NCBI RefSeq assembly: GCF_012349115.1
Contig: NZ_PQIG01000089.1
Coordinates: forward strand, 1-64,000
Origin: Rhizobium ruizarguesonis
GTDB lineage: Bacteria > Pseudomonadota > Alphaproteobacteria > Rhizobiales > Rhizobiaceae
Length of the DNA stretch: 64,000 bases
Reading direction: 5' to 3'
Shown here: positions 1 through 6,919 of the stretch, one piece after another
Position numbering within the stretch: the stretch's first letter is position 1
Layout of the letters: each line of letters begins with the position of its first letter
Notes under the pieces: model-generated
What the model saw: the letters and a program-made list of their open reading frames with translations, nothing else
What the model was told of the DNA's origin: nothing
The model's database searches: none
Made by a program: the position numbers and the translations under genes

Positions 1-27
1 CTGAATCCTGTTCTAAATTAGAAAGTT

Positions 28-77
28 AGAGCATGATGTCATCCGAAAGCCGCTCACACTTTTCGGCATCATGCTCT
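28..77. repeat. Palindromic intergenic repeat upstream of nepR
   Basis: An 11-bp perfect inverted repeat (AGAGCATGATG at 28-38, CATCATGCTCT at 67-77) encloses a second inner stem (CCGAAA / TTTCGG). Nested palindromes of this kind recur between genes in Rhizobium genomes. It lies in the leader of nepR, so it could also fold in that transcript. The assignment to a repeat family is from memory of rhizobial intergenic repeats. Confidence 0.6.
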
Positions 78-106
78 GGACAGACAACCGGCGAGAAGAC
101 GAATTG

Positions 107-313
107 ATGACTACACGCAAGAAAGAAGCAGCCGATCAGCGAAAGCTGGAGCTGCGGGCGAGCGACATCCTGGACCCGAACAATCAGATCGGCGTCAGGC
201 TGCGGTCGCTTTATGCGGCCGCACAGGATGAGGCGATCCCCGATCGTTTTCTCGACCTTCTCGAAAAGCTCGACCATGCTGAAATGATGGCTTCTGCCAA
301 GATGGCCGAATAG
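107..313 (+). CDS. nepR: NepR anti-sigma factor
   Basis: A 68-residue protein of the NepR family, which holds the ECF sigma factor EcfG inactive until phosphorylated PhyR sequesters NepR. The NepR core is visible as an LRSLYAAA segment followed by IPDRFLDLLEKLD, the two-helix sigma-binding region. I chose the ATG at 107 over an in-frame ATG at 71 because the extra N-terminal residues are not NepR-like and a GAGAAGACGA purine stretch sits just upstream of 107. It is followed after 9 bp by ecfG on the same strand, the standard nepR-ecfG order. phyR is probably just outside the left edge. Confidence 0.9.
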   Translation: MTTRKKEAADQRKLELRASDILDPNNQIGVRLRSLYAAAQDEAIPDRFLDLLEKLDHAEMMASAKMAE

Positions 314-322
314 GATCGCCGC

Positions 323-880
323 ATGGAAGACAAATCGCAACCCAGCTTCAAGCGGGAACTGCTGGCGGCACTCCCAAGTCTTCGCGCCTTCGCGATCTCG
401 CTCATCGGGCGGCACGACCGTGCCGACGATCTCGTCCAGGACACCATCATGAAAGCCTGGGCCAAACAGGATCATTTCGAGATGGGCACCAATATGAAGG
501 CCTGGCTCTTTACGATCCTGCGCAACGAACTCTACAGCCAGATGCGCAAGAGCGGCCGTGAAGTGCAGGACAGCGACGGGCTGTTCACAGAATCGATGGC
601 GATGCACCCCTCGCAGTATGGCGCACTCGATCTGCAGGACTTCAAGAAGGCGCTCGACCAGCTGCCGCCGGATCAACGCGAGGCGATCATCCTCGTCGGG
701 GCCTCGGGCTTTTCCTACGAGGAGGCGGCCGAAATCTGCGGCTGTGCCGTGGGGACCATCAAGAGCCGCGTCAACCGGGCCCGCCAGCGGCTGCAGGAGT
801 TGCTGCAGATATCAGGCGAGGCCGATTTCGGCCCCGACGCGACCTCGGCGCCGCTGACGTCGAAGGCCTTCGCATTCTGA
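323..880 (+). CDS. ecfG: ECF RNA polymerase sigma factor EcfG (general stress response)
   Basis: A 185-residue ECF sigma factor of the EcfG type that directs RNA polymerase to GGAAC-N16/17-CGTT promoters in alphaproteobacteria. Region 2 is visible around residues 20-90 (DDLVQDTIMKAW, TNMKAWLFTILRN) and region 4 around 120-165 (LPPDQREAIILVGASGFSYEEAAEI followed by GTIKSRVNRAR). It directly follows nepR. A rho-independent terminator follows it, so nepR-ecfG appears to be a closed unit. Two matching promoters occur elsewhere in this window (2009-2033 and 15999-16023). Confidence 0.93.
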   Translation: MEDKSQPSFKRELLAALPSLRAFAISLIGRHDRADDLVQDTIMKAWAKQDHFEMGTNMKAWLFTILRNELYSQMRKSGREVQDSDGLFTESMAMHPSQYGALDLQDFKKALDQLPPDQREAIILVGASGFSYEEAAEICGCAVGTIKSRVNRARQRLQELLQISGEADFGPDATSAPLTSKAFAF

Positions 881-904
881 AAAGAATTACATTTGGGAGG
901 AAAG

Positions 905-933
905 CCGGTCGCCCTTCGGGGCGCCGGTTTTTT
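905..933 (+). terminator. Rho-independent terminator of nepR-ecfG
   Basis: GC-rich stem (CCGG-CGCCC pairing with GGGCG-CCGG, one bulged T) with a TTCG tetraloop, followed by six T residues at 928-933, 24 bases after the ecfG stop codon. Confidence 0.85.
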
Positions 934-970
934 GGTTGTCGGTTATGGCATTGATATAGTTGTGTATCCG

Positions 971-1132
971 CCCCTCATCTGCCTGCCGCCGCCTTCTCCC
1001 CGCAAGCGGGGCGAAGGGACATGCCGTACCCACCTCGCTCTCGCAGAGCACGTCCCCTCTCCCCGTTTTACGGGGTCCGGAGGACGGGTCGAGAAGAGTG
1101 ACCCGACCCTGAGGGGCAGCCGCTTGCCTTCA
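971..1132. repeat. Compound palindromic intergenic repeat
   Basis: Several hairpins in a row, including CTTCTCCCCGC-AA-GCGGGGCGAAG around 992-1016 and a second CTCCCCG-containing stem near 1056-1080, with matching outer arms (CCCCTCA near 971 and TGAGGGG near 1110). The block lies between the converging ecfG and holin-like genes and resembles the two hairpins at 9463-9625. It fits the rhizobial intergenic mosaic elements. No coding capacity is credible. Confidence 0.65.
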
Positions 1133-1143
1133 CGCCTCCTCAA

Positions 1144-1545
1144 TCAATCCTCGCGCTTCGATCCCACCAGATTGGCTGCGACAATTGCCGCCAGAACACC
1201 GGCGGTCAGGAGCGGCTGGGCGCGGATAAGGCCGAGCCCGACCGTTGCCAGCGATTCCAGCGCTGCGCGGCGTTCCCGGGTGCGACGCGCTTCCCGGGCG
1301 TTGATAATCGACATTACCACCAGCGCGATGATGGCGATCAGCAGCGCGCAGGCGGCCAGGAAAAGAGCAGCGCCGACCGGGCCGTATATGCCGGCGAGCC
1401 AGATGGCGCCGGCAGTGACGGCCAGCGCGTAGGCAGTAAGGAGGAAGAGCACGGCAAGCGCAATGAAGATGCCATTGCGCTTGGCGCGCCCAACGGTTCG
1501 GTGCACGCTTGTGCCCGTCAATAGGCTGAGGATCGAGAAGAGCAT
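1144..1545 (-). CDS. Holin-superfamily-like small membrane protein
   Basis: A 133-residue protein with two long hydrophobic segments (about residues 25-50 and 55-85), a basic stretch (REARRTRERR) and a third hydrophobic C-terminal segment (about 107-127). This layout fits the phage holin family III-like proteins that often accompany YqjD/ElaB-type proteins in rhizobia. The function is not established; membrane stress is an inference. It starts at an ATG preceded by GAGGAAG and lies 9 bp after the DUF883 gene, so the two form one operon, apparently read from the EcfG promoter at 2009-2033. Confidence 0.7.
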   Translation of the reverse strand: MLFSILSLLTGTSVHRTVGRAKRNGIFIALAVLFLLTAYALAVTAGAIWLAGIYGPVGAALFLAACALLIAIIALVVMSIINAREARRTRERRAALESLATVGLGLIRAQPLLTAGVLAAIVAANLVGSKRED

Positions 1546-1554
1546 CGCGCTTCC

Positions 1555-1899
1555 TCAGCGCCGGGCGAGGAAGGCGATGGCAAGGCCGAAAGCGGCTGCA
1601 GCGCCGATGGTTGCCAGCGGATGCTTGCGCACCGTCTCACGCATTTCCGTCGCTCCACGCTCATAGCCGTGCTGCAATTCGCGCAGCAGATCCTCGCTGC
1701 GGCCGAGCAGTTCCTCGTAGCCGGCACCGGCCTGGCTACGGATTTTCTCACCCTGGTGGCGCGAGCTCTTGCCGACGAGGCGCGTCAGTTCTGCGAGTTC
1801 GTCGCGTAGCGCTTCGATCTGCTCCTCGATGCCGGATTCCAGATTGTGGAAGGTGCCGTTGCGGCGGCTGCGGCCGGACTGGAAGATAGAATAGCTCAT
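1555..1899 (-). CDS. DUF883/YqjD-like membrane-anchored protein
   Basis: A 114-residue protein with a charged, probably helical N-terminal two thirds (EEQIEALRDELAELTRLV, then EELLGRSEDLLREL) and a single C-terminal hydrophobic segment ending in ARR. This is the layout of DUF883/ElaB-YqjD proteins, which in E. coli are inner-membrane, ribosome-associated stationary-phase proteins. The start at 1899 is chosen over upstream in-frame codons because GGAGAC sits directly before it. The mRNA leader from the EcfG promoter would be about 100 nt. It is the first gene of a two-gene stress operon. Confidence 0.78.
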   Translation of the reverse strand: MSYSIFQSGRSRRNGTFHNLESGIEEQIEALRDELAELTRLVGKSSRHQGEKIRSQAGAGYEELLGRSEDLLRELQHGYERGATEMRETVRKHPLATIGAAAAFGLAIAFLARR

Positions 1900-2008
1900 G
1901 GTTGTCTCCATTGACTGGGGCGCGCACAAGCCCGCCTGTTTCGCACGAGGGTCACCACCGTCCGTTGCATGAATGATATCGCCCGGCATTGACCCAGATC
2001 ATGCCGGA

Positions 2009-2033
2009 AACGTGCCGGGCGATCAAAAGTTCC
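2009..2033 (-). promoter_or_regulatory. EcfG (general stress sigma) promoter for the DUF883/holin-like pair
   Basis: Read on the minus strand the sequence is GGAAC, 16 bases, CGTT, an exact match to the alphaproteobacterial EcfG consensus. The -10 element ends about 110 bases before the DUF883 start codon. The sigma factor gene lies about 1.1 kb away. The match is seen directly; use in the cell is inferred. Confidence 0.8.
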
Positions 2034-2046
2034 GCTCGCGCGGTGC

Positions 2047-2865
2047 TCAGGGGCGGGAAACGGCGCTGTGGGCGAGCACGAAGGGCGTGCCATCGGCCGG
2101 CACCTGGTTGATGCGCAGCGCGCAGCCGAACACCGAGAGCATCGTTTCGTTCGTCAGCACGTCAGCGATGCTGCCGGCGGCCGCGAGCCGGCCGGATTTC
2201 ATCAGCACGATGCGGTCGGCAAAGAGCGCCGTCAGGTTGAGATCGTGCATGACGGCGATAACGCCGCCGCCGCGTTCGCAGAAAGTGCGGGCAAGCGTCA
2301 TGATGGTCAGCTGATGGCTGATGTCGAGGCTCGAGACCGGCTCGTCGAGCAGCAGCCAGCATGGCTTGCCGTCGACGACGGGCTCGGCGATCTGGCAGAG
2401 CACGCGGGCAAGCTGCACGCGCTGCTGCTCGCCGCCGGAGAGCTCCTGATAGAAACGGCCTTCGAAGCCGGTCAGGTCGACGGAGGCAAGCGCTGCGGCC
2501 GCCGTCTGCTCGGCCTTGTCGGGATGCAGGTTGAAGCCCGAAGTCAGTCCCATGCGGACGATCTCGCGCACGGTGAACGGAAAGGAGATCGTGCTTGCCT
2601 GTGGCAGCACGCCACGAATGGCGGCAAGCTGCCAGGGTTTCAGCCCCTTCACCTCGTCGCCGCCGATGCGCACCGAGCCGCCATAGGCAAGTTCGCCGGA
2701 GATGGCTTTCATCGTCGTCGTCTTGCCGGAACCATTCGGCCCGGCAATCGCCGTCAGTTCACCCGCCTTTGCCGTGAAGGCGACGTCGCCGATGATGGTT
2801 TTGCCGGAAAGGCGCACGGAGACGCCGGAAACTTCGATCATCTCAATGTCACTCACGGGGGTCAC
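2047..2865 (-). CDS. hmuV: Haem ABC transporter ATP-binding protein HmuV
   Basis: A 272-residue ABC ATPase that powers haem import through HmuU. Walker A GPNGSGKTT is at about residues 42-50, the Q-loop falls in the VLPQAST stretch, the signature reads LSGGEQQRVQLARVL, Walker B is CWLLLDEPVSSLD and the switch histidine is in AVMHDLN. The reading frame opens with GTG immediately after the hmuU stop codon; an in-frame ATG eight codons later (2841) is an alternative start with no better ribosome site. It is the last gene of hmuPSTUV. Confidence 0.92.
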   Translation of the reverse strand: MTPVSDIEMIEVSGVSVRLSGKTIIGDVAFTAKAGELTAIAGPNGSGKTTTMKAISGELAYGGSVRIGGDEVKGLKPWQLAAIRGVLPQASTISFPFTVREIVRMGLTSGFNLHPDKAEQTAAAALASVDLTGFEGRFYQELSGGEQQRVQLARVLCQIAEPVVDGKPCWLLLDEPVSSLDISHQLTIMTLARTFCERGGGVIAVMHDLNLTALFADRIVLMKSGRLAAAGSIADVLTNETMLSVFGCALRINQVPADGTPFVLAHSAVSRP

Positions 2866-3978
2866 TCACAGGGCAAGGCGCGAACGCTGCCTCAGCAGGA
2901 TCCACAGGAAGAACGGCCCGCCGACTGCCGCGGTGATGATGCCGATCGGCAGCTCGGCCGGGGCAACTAGGGTGCGCGCCAGGACGTCCGCGAATATCAG
3001 CAGGGAGCCGCCGAGAAGAGCTGCGGCCGGCAGCAGGAAACGATGGTCGGGGCCGATTGCCATGCGCAGGATATGCGGCACGACGATCCCGACGAAGCCG
3101 ATGCCGCCGCTGACGGCGACGGACGCGCCGGTCGCCGCGGCGACGCCAACGATCGCAACATTCTTCAGCCGCTGCACCGGCACGCCCATATGAAAGGCGG
3201 CCGCCTCGCCGAGCGTGATGGCATTGAGGCCGCGGGCCATGAAGGGCAGGGCGGTAAAGGACAACAGGATGATCGGGCCGGCGGCGGCGATCTTCGTCCA
3301 CGTTGCGCCGGCAAGCGAGCCCATGCTCCAGAAGGTCAGGTCGCGCAGCTGCTGGTCGTTGGCCATGTAGATCAGCAGCCCCGTGATGGCGAGGGCGAGT
3401 GCGCCGAGCGCGATGCCGGCAAGCAGCATCGTCGCCACCGAGGTCTGGCCATGACGGGTGGCAATCCTGTAGAGCAGCAGCGTCGTGATGAGGCCGCCGC
3501 CAAAGGCGGCCGCCGGCAGAGCGTAGATGCCGAGAAGCGCCTGGAGCGAAGCAGCGATGCCGCCGCCGAGCACGATCATCGCGACTGTGCCGAGGCTTGC
3601 GCCGGAGGAGACGCCGACGAGACCGGGATCGGCCAGCGGATTGCGGAACAGGCCCTGCATCACCGTACCGGAGACGGCAAGCGAGGCGCCGATCAGGAAG
3701 CCGAGGATTGCCCTCGGCAGGCGGATATCGAAGATGATGATCCGGTCACGCGTGCTGAGCGCCGTCTCGGAGCCGGCCATGTTGCTGATGACGTCGAGGA
3801 TCGAGGCATCCGAGGCGCCTGTCGTCACCGAAATCAGCATCGAAAAGACCGAGCCGACGAGGAGCAGCGCGATCGCCAGCAAGGCGAGCCGCGTCCTGTC
3901 GCCTGCGTGCCTGATTGCGCGGATGTCCGGCATCGGAAATGGTCGCCTTCGTTCCGTCATGGCTTGCGGCAGGGCCAT
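2866..3978 (-). CDS. hmuU: Haem ABC transporter permease HmuU
   Basis: A 370-residue FecCD-family permease with about ten hydrophobic segments. Typical features are RLPRAILGFLIGASLAVSG and the MQGLFRNPLADPGLVGVSSGA loop near residues 85-130, GHTSV-like RHGQTSVATMLLAGIALG in the middle, and GFVGIVVPHILR near the C-terminus. It forms the inner-membrane channel for haem delivered by HmuT. The ATG lies two bases after the hmuT stop, implying coupled translation. Confidence 0.93.
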   Translation of the reverse strand: MALPQAMTERRRPFPMPDIRAIRHAGDRTRLALLAIALLLVGSVFSMLISVTTGASDASILDVISNMAGSETALSTRDRIIIFDIRLPRAILGFLIGASLAVSGTVMQGLFRNPLADPGLVGVSSGASLGTVAMIVLGGGIAASLQALLGIYALPAAAFGGGLITTLLLYRIATRHGQTSVATMLLAGIALGALALAITGLLIYMANDQQLRDLTFWSMGSLAGATWTKIAAAGPIILLSFTALPFMARGLNAITLGEAAAFHMGVPVQRLKNVAIVGVAAATGASVAVSGGIGFVGIVVPHILRMAIGPDHRFLLPAAALLGGSLLIFADVLARTLVAPAELPIGIITAAVGGPFFLWILLRQRSRLAL

Positions 3979-3980
3979 AA

Positions 3981-4910
3981 TCAGCCCCCGTAGATCGCCG
4001 TGTTGAGCTCACGCGCGGCGGCTGCGGTGCGCGGGCCGAAGCCGAGCAGGTAGACGCCATCCATTCGGATGATCGCTTTCTTCTCGCCTGCCGGCGTCAG
4101 CGCGATCGCCGGCTGAGCCAGCAGGTCCTCGTTCTTGGTGCCGGCGCCATCGCCGCGGTTCATCATGAGGATGATGTCGGGCTTGGCTTCGATGATCGCC
4201 TCGTCCGTCAGCGGCTTGTAGCCCGGGAATGCGCCGACGGCGTTGATGGCGCCGGCGAGCTTGACGATGCCATCGGCGGCCGTGCCGGTGCCTGATGCCA
4301 TGATCCGGCCGCTCTGGGCGCTGAGGATGAAGAGAACGCGCTTGCGCTCGGCCTCCGGGCGCTTTTCGGCATCGGCGATCCGCGCGTCGAGATCGGCCGC
4401 GACCTTTTCTTCAAGCGCCTTGGCCTTGTCAGGCACGCCAAGCAGCGTGCCGACACGGTCGATCTTGGCGATGATACCGTCGCGGGTAAAGGCGTTCGGC
4501 ACGGTCTCGAAGGGCACGCTGGCATTCTTCAGCACGGTCAGCGCCTCCTGCGGGCCCGAACCTTCGACGGCGATGATCGCCGTCGGGTTCATGGCGAGGA
4601 TGCCTTCCGGCGAGAGCGCGCGCATATAGCCGACGTTGGGCAGCTTCAATGCCGCCTCCGGATACATGCTGGTCGTATCGCGGGCGATCAGCCTGCTTTC
4701 CTCGCCGAGCGCATAGACGATCTCGGTGATGTCGCCGCCGACCGAAACCAGGCGCGAGGTGTCGAGCTTCTTTTCGTCAGCATGGGCGGCGCGGACGAAG
4801 GCGAAGCCTTCGACCGTCGGCGCCATCGGGATCAGCGGCAGCGCCATGACGGCCGCCGTCAGGGCCAGTTCCCAAGCACGGATCCGGTGCAGATTGTTAC
4901 GCATCGTCAT
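3981..4910 (-). CDS. hmuT: Periplasmic haem-binding protein HmuT
   Basis: A 309-residue periplasmic binding protein (BtuF-like fold). An N-terminal signal segment (ALTAAVMALPLIPMA, cleavage probably after AAHA near residue 40) precedes the core, with SVGGDITEIVYALGEESRLIARD, the AVEGSGPQEA loop and a C-terminal LLGFGPRTAAAARELN helix. The ATG at 4910 is chosen because AAGGA lies 8 bases upstream and about 11 bases after the hmuS stop; an ATG two codons on (4904) is possible. It hands haem to HmuUV. Confidence 0.92.
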   Translation of the reverse strand: MTMRNNLHRIRAWELALTAAVMALPLIPMAPTVEGFAFVRAAHADEKKLDTSRLVSVGGDITEIVYALGEESRLIARDTTSMYPEAALKLPNVGYMRALSPEGILAMNPTAIIAVEGSGPQEALTVLKNASVPFETVPNAFTRDGIIAKIDRVGTLLGVPDKAKALEEKVAADLDARIADAEKRPEAERKRVLFILSAQSGRIMASGTGTAADGIVKLAGAINAVGAFPGYKPLTDEAIIEAKPDIILMMNRGDGAGTKNEDLLAQPAIALTPAGEKKAIIRMDGVYLLGFGPRTAAAARELNTAIYGG

Positions 4911-4921
4911 CGTTGCGATCC

Positions 4922-5971
4922 TTATGCTGCCACGCTTGCTGCCCGCGGCAGGTTTTCCACGATCTCGCGCCATGCGGCGCGTTCGTCGGAACCTTCCTGC
5001 CGCTTGCCGAAGAACTGGATGATCATCTCGCCTTCGGCGTTGTAAGCCTCCAGCGAGGTGACGCGGCCGTCCGTGGTCGGCTTGCGCACGGCCCAGGTCT
5101 CGGCGATGTGATCCTGGCGCAGATGCAGGTGGAAGCTCGGGTCCATGATATTGATCCACGGACCCATGGCCTGCACGTTGAAGATCGGGCCGGAATGGAT
5201 CTGGACGATGCCGTCATTGGCGACGAAGCACATAATCGGCAGGCCAGCTTTCACAGAGGCATGCATCATCCCTGCCGTCGCGCTGTTGTCGAGCTTCCAG
5301 GCATAGTCGTCGCCGACGGTGCGCACGGCGGCCTGGCGGCCGATCTTCAGGCGCTTCAGCATGCCGAAGAACTGATGCGTGTCGGTGAGCTTGCTCCAGT
5401 TGTCGCGCAGTTCGTCACGGCTGATGTCGGCGGTCTCATCGGCGGCGTTCGAGCTTTCAGCCTCGACAAATTCCTGCAACTGGTCTTCCAGCTTCAACTC
5501 GGCGACGATCGCGTGATAGGCCTCGACATTCGAGTTCGGGCGCAGGTGCACCTTGTGTACGGCATTGCCGGCCTTGTCGAAATATTGCAGGCTGAGGCGC
5601 TCTTGATCGCCATCCTTCTTGGATACGGCGAAACCATGCTCCCAGCGGCTGGGGAAAATGCGCAGGTCGATATTCTCGCCGAGAACGATCGCGGCCTGCG
5701 CGCCGCTCTTGATGTTTTCGAAGACGCCGATCTTCTCGTGCACGGCGCTTTCGTTGCGCGACAGCGCCATCACTTCGCCGAGGCCGGCCACGCGCTCGAG
5801 AAGCTTCAGCGCGCTGCCATCGATGCGGGTCACGCTGATGCCGGTTTCGGCGGCGACGAGGGCTGCCTCGGAAATCTTCAGCTGGGCGGCGATATCGCGC
5901 TCGCGCATCTTCGGATTGTCAGCGCGAAACGCACGGATTTCGGCTGGCGCCGGTCTTGTCTGTTCGGTCAT
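4922..5971 (-). CDS. hmuS: Haemin-degrading/handling factor HmuS
   Basis: A 349-residue cytosolic protein of the HemS/HmuS/ChuS family with the duplicated half-domain layout (first half to about residue 180, second half from the SKLTDTHQFFGMLKRL segment). Family members bind or degrade imported haem. It begins 'MTEQTRPAPAEIRAF' and carries the RERDIAAQLKISEAAL segment typical of the family N-terminus. It sits between hmuP and hmuT on the same strand. Confidence 0.92.
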   Translation of the reverse strand: MTEQTRPAPAEIRAFRADNPKMRERDIAAQLKISEAALVAAETGISVTRIDGSALKLLERVAGLGEVMALSRNESAVHEKIGVFENIKSGAQAAIVLGENIDLRIFPSRWEHGFAVSKKDGDQERLSLQYFDKAGNAVHKVHLRPNSNVEAYHAIVAELKLEDQLQEFVEAESSNAADETADISRDELRDNWSKLTDTHQFFGMLKRLKIGRQAAVRTVGDDYAWKLDNSATAGMMHASVKAGLPIMCFVANDGIVQIHSGPIFNVQAMGPWINIMDPSFHLHLRQDHIAETWAVRKPTTDGRVTSLEAYNAEGEMIIQFFGKRQEGSDERAAWREIVENLPRAASVAA

Positions 5972-5979
5972 GTCCTACC

Positions 5980-6162
5980 CTACTTATTGAGAATGAGCTT
6001 GCCCTGACGGGTGATCTTCAGGCGATAGACCAAGCCGTCGTGTCGAATCATGATCTCGTTCGTGCCGAGGAAGAGATCCGCGCTTTCGACGATCCGGTGC
6101 TGCGCAGCAGGCTCGCTCTGCAGCGGAACGTGCTTAAAGTTATCTGGCTTTTCAACCATCAT
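5980..6162 (-). CDS. hmuP: Haemin uptake protein HmuP/HemP
   Basis: A HemP-family small protein of 60 residues if started at the ATG at 6162. The conserved block reads RIVESADLFLGTNEIMIRH, then YRLKITRQGKLILNK. In Bradyrhizobium japonicum HmuP is a co-activator with Irr of haem uptake genes. The reading frame extends upstream to a TTG at 6216 (78 residues), but that start would nearly touch the IRO-like box at 6223-6237, and 60 residues is usual for the family. It is the first gene of hmuPSTUV. Confidence 0.85.
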   Translation of the reverse strand: MMVEKPDNFKHVPLQSEPAAQHRIVESADLFLGTNEIMIRHDGLVYRLKITRQGKLILNK

Positions 6163-6222
6163 TTCAGTTGGCAATTCCGTGAGACCGGTGATCAGGGTCC
6201 CCGGTTGTGATGACAATTATCT

Positions 6223-6237
6223 TGACTTTCTTACTCA
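6223..6237. promoter_or_regulatory. IRO-like box (candidate RirA operator) between hmuP and the divergent gene
   Basis: TGA-N9-TCA (TGACTTTCTTACTCA on the plus strand) matches the published form of the iron-responsive operator bound by RirA in R. leguminosarum. On the plus strand it overlaps a possible -35 (TTGACT at 6222-6227) 16 bases before TTTAAA (6244-6249). It lies 60-75 bases before hmuP and about 100 before the divergent secreted protein, so it could control both sides. Confidence 0.6.
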
Positions 6238-6335
6238 TAGTTTTTTAAAGACGCAATAGGAGACTAATACAGTCAAGTTTTTGAGATTGCTGATATGAAG
6301 CCGCCTGGCGGCGGTTCGCGACAATGGCGGAGAAG

Positions 6336-6761
6336 ATGATGACGGTGAGGTTTGCGGCTGTTGCAGCCGGCATGGTGATGGCGGTTTCAAGCGTATGCCA
6401 GGCGCAGGATGCGGCAACAGCCAAGCTCGATGTCGAACTCAACGCTCTGGCGCCGTCGCAAAAGGGCTGCATGATGACCTTCGTCGCCGAGAACAATCTC
6501 CAGGCGCCGATCAACAAGATCTCCTTCGAGCTCGCTTTCTTCAACGACAGGAATGCCGTCGACCGCATCAACGTGCTCGACTTCCGCGATCTGCCGCAAG
6601 GCAAGAAACGCGTGCGCCAGTTCGATATGCCGAATGTGAAGTGCGAGACGGTCACGCGCATCATCATCAACGACACGCCGGTCTGCGACGGCCCGACGGC
6701 GGGCGAATGCATGAAGGGTCTCGTCACCCGTTCACAGATTTCCGTTCCCTTCGAGGGCTAG
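6336..6761 (+). CDS. Small secreted protein of unknown function, divergent from hmuP
   Basis: A 141-residue protein with an N-terminal signal peptide (AAVAAGMVMAVSSVCQAQ, cleavage probably after QAQ) and a mature region with four cysteines (GCMMTF, VKCE, VCDG, GECMKG) that could form two disulfides in the periplasm. I do not recognise a family. GGAG sits just before the tandem ATGs at 6336 and 6339; an upstream ATG at 6324 lacks a ribosome site. Its position between hmuP and tonB, sharing the intergenic IRO-like box, suggests iron or haem regulation, which is an inference. Confidence 0.7.
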   Translation: MMTVRFAAVAAGMVMAVSSVCQAQDAATAKLDVELNALAPSQKGCMMTFVAENNLQAPINKISFELAFFNDRNAVDRINVLDFRDLPQGKKRVRQFDMPNVKCETVTRIIINDTPVCDGPTAGECMKGLVTRSQISVPFEG

Positions 6762-6858
6762 AGCGGTTCAGCTTTTCACGGAAGCGCTGGACCGCTCTAT
6801 CCGTTTGTTTTTACGCAATTCCGGACGGAAAACCGCTTCACACTTTTCCTGGAATTGC
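6760..6858. repeat. Compound palindromic intergenic repeat before tonB
   Basis: First stem AGAGCGGTTCAGC / GCTGGACCGCTCT (6760-6799, one mismatch), then a second with arms GCAATTCC (6815-6822) and GGAATTGC (6851-6858). The sequence, with its AAAACCGCTTCACACTTTTCC core, is typical of a repeat found many times in Rhizobium chromosomes. Confidence 0.75.
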
Positions 6859-6869
6859 TTTGAGAATAC

Positions 6870-6888
6870 GCCGGGGATGAACCCCGGC
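6870..6888. other. Strong hairpin just upstream of tonB
   Basis: GCCGGGG-ATGAA-CCCCGGC, a perfect 7-bp GC stem, 31 bases before the tonB start. There is no T-run after it, so a simple intrinsic terminator is unlikely; it may be part of the adjoining repeat or act in the tonB leader. Confidence 0.5.
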
Positions 6889-6919
6889 GGACATGTTTCA
6901 GGCTGTCCGAGGCATACAA

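Noticed and set aside
990..1016. CRISPR-like or terminator hairpins in the GC-rich palindromic block
   Set aside because: There are no regularly spaced direct repeats with unique spacers; the block is a mosaic of inverted repeats like the one at 9456-9630.
4913..6007. 364-codon plus-strand frame opposite hmuS
   Set aside because: It mirrors hmuS codon for codon and has no recognisable domain.
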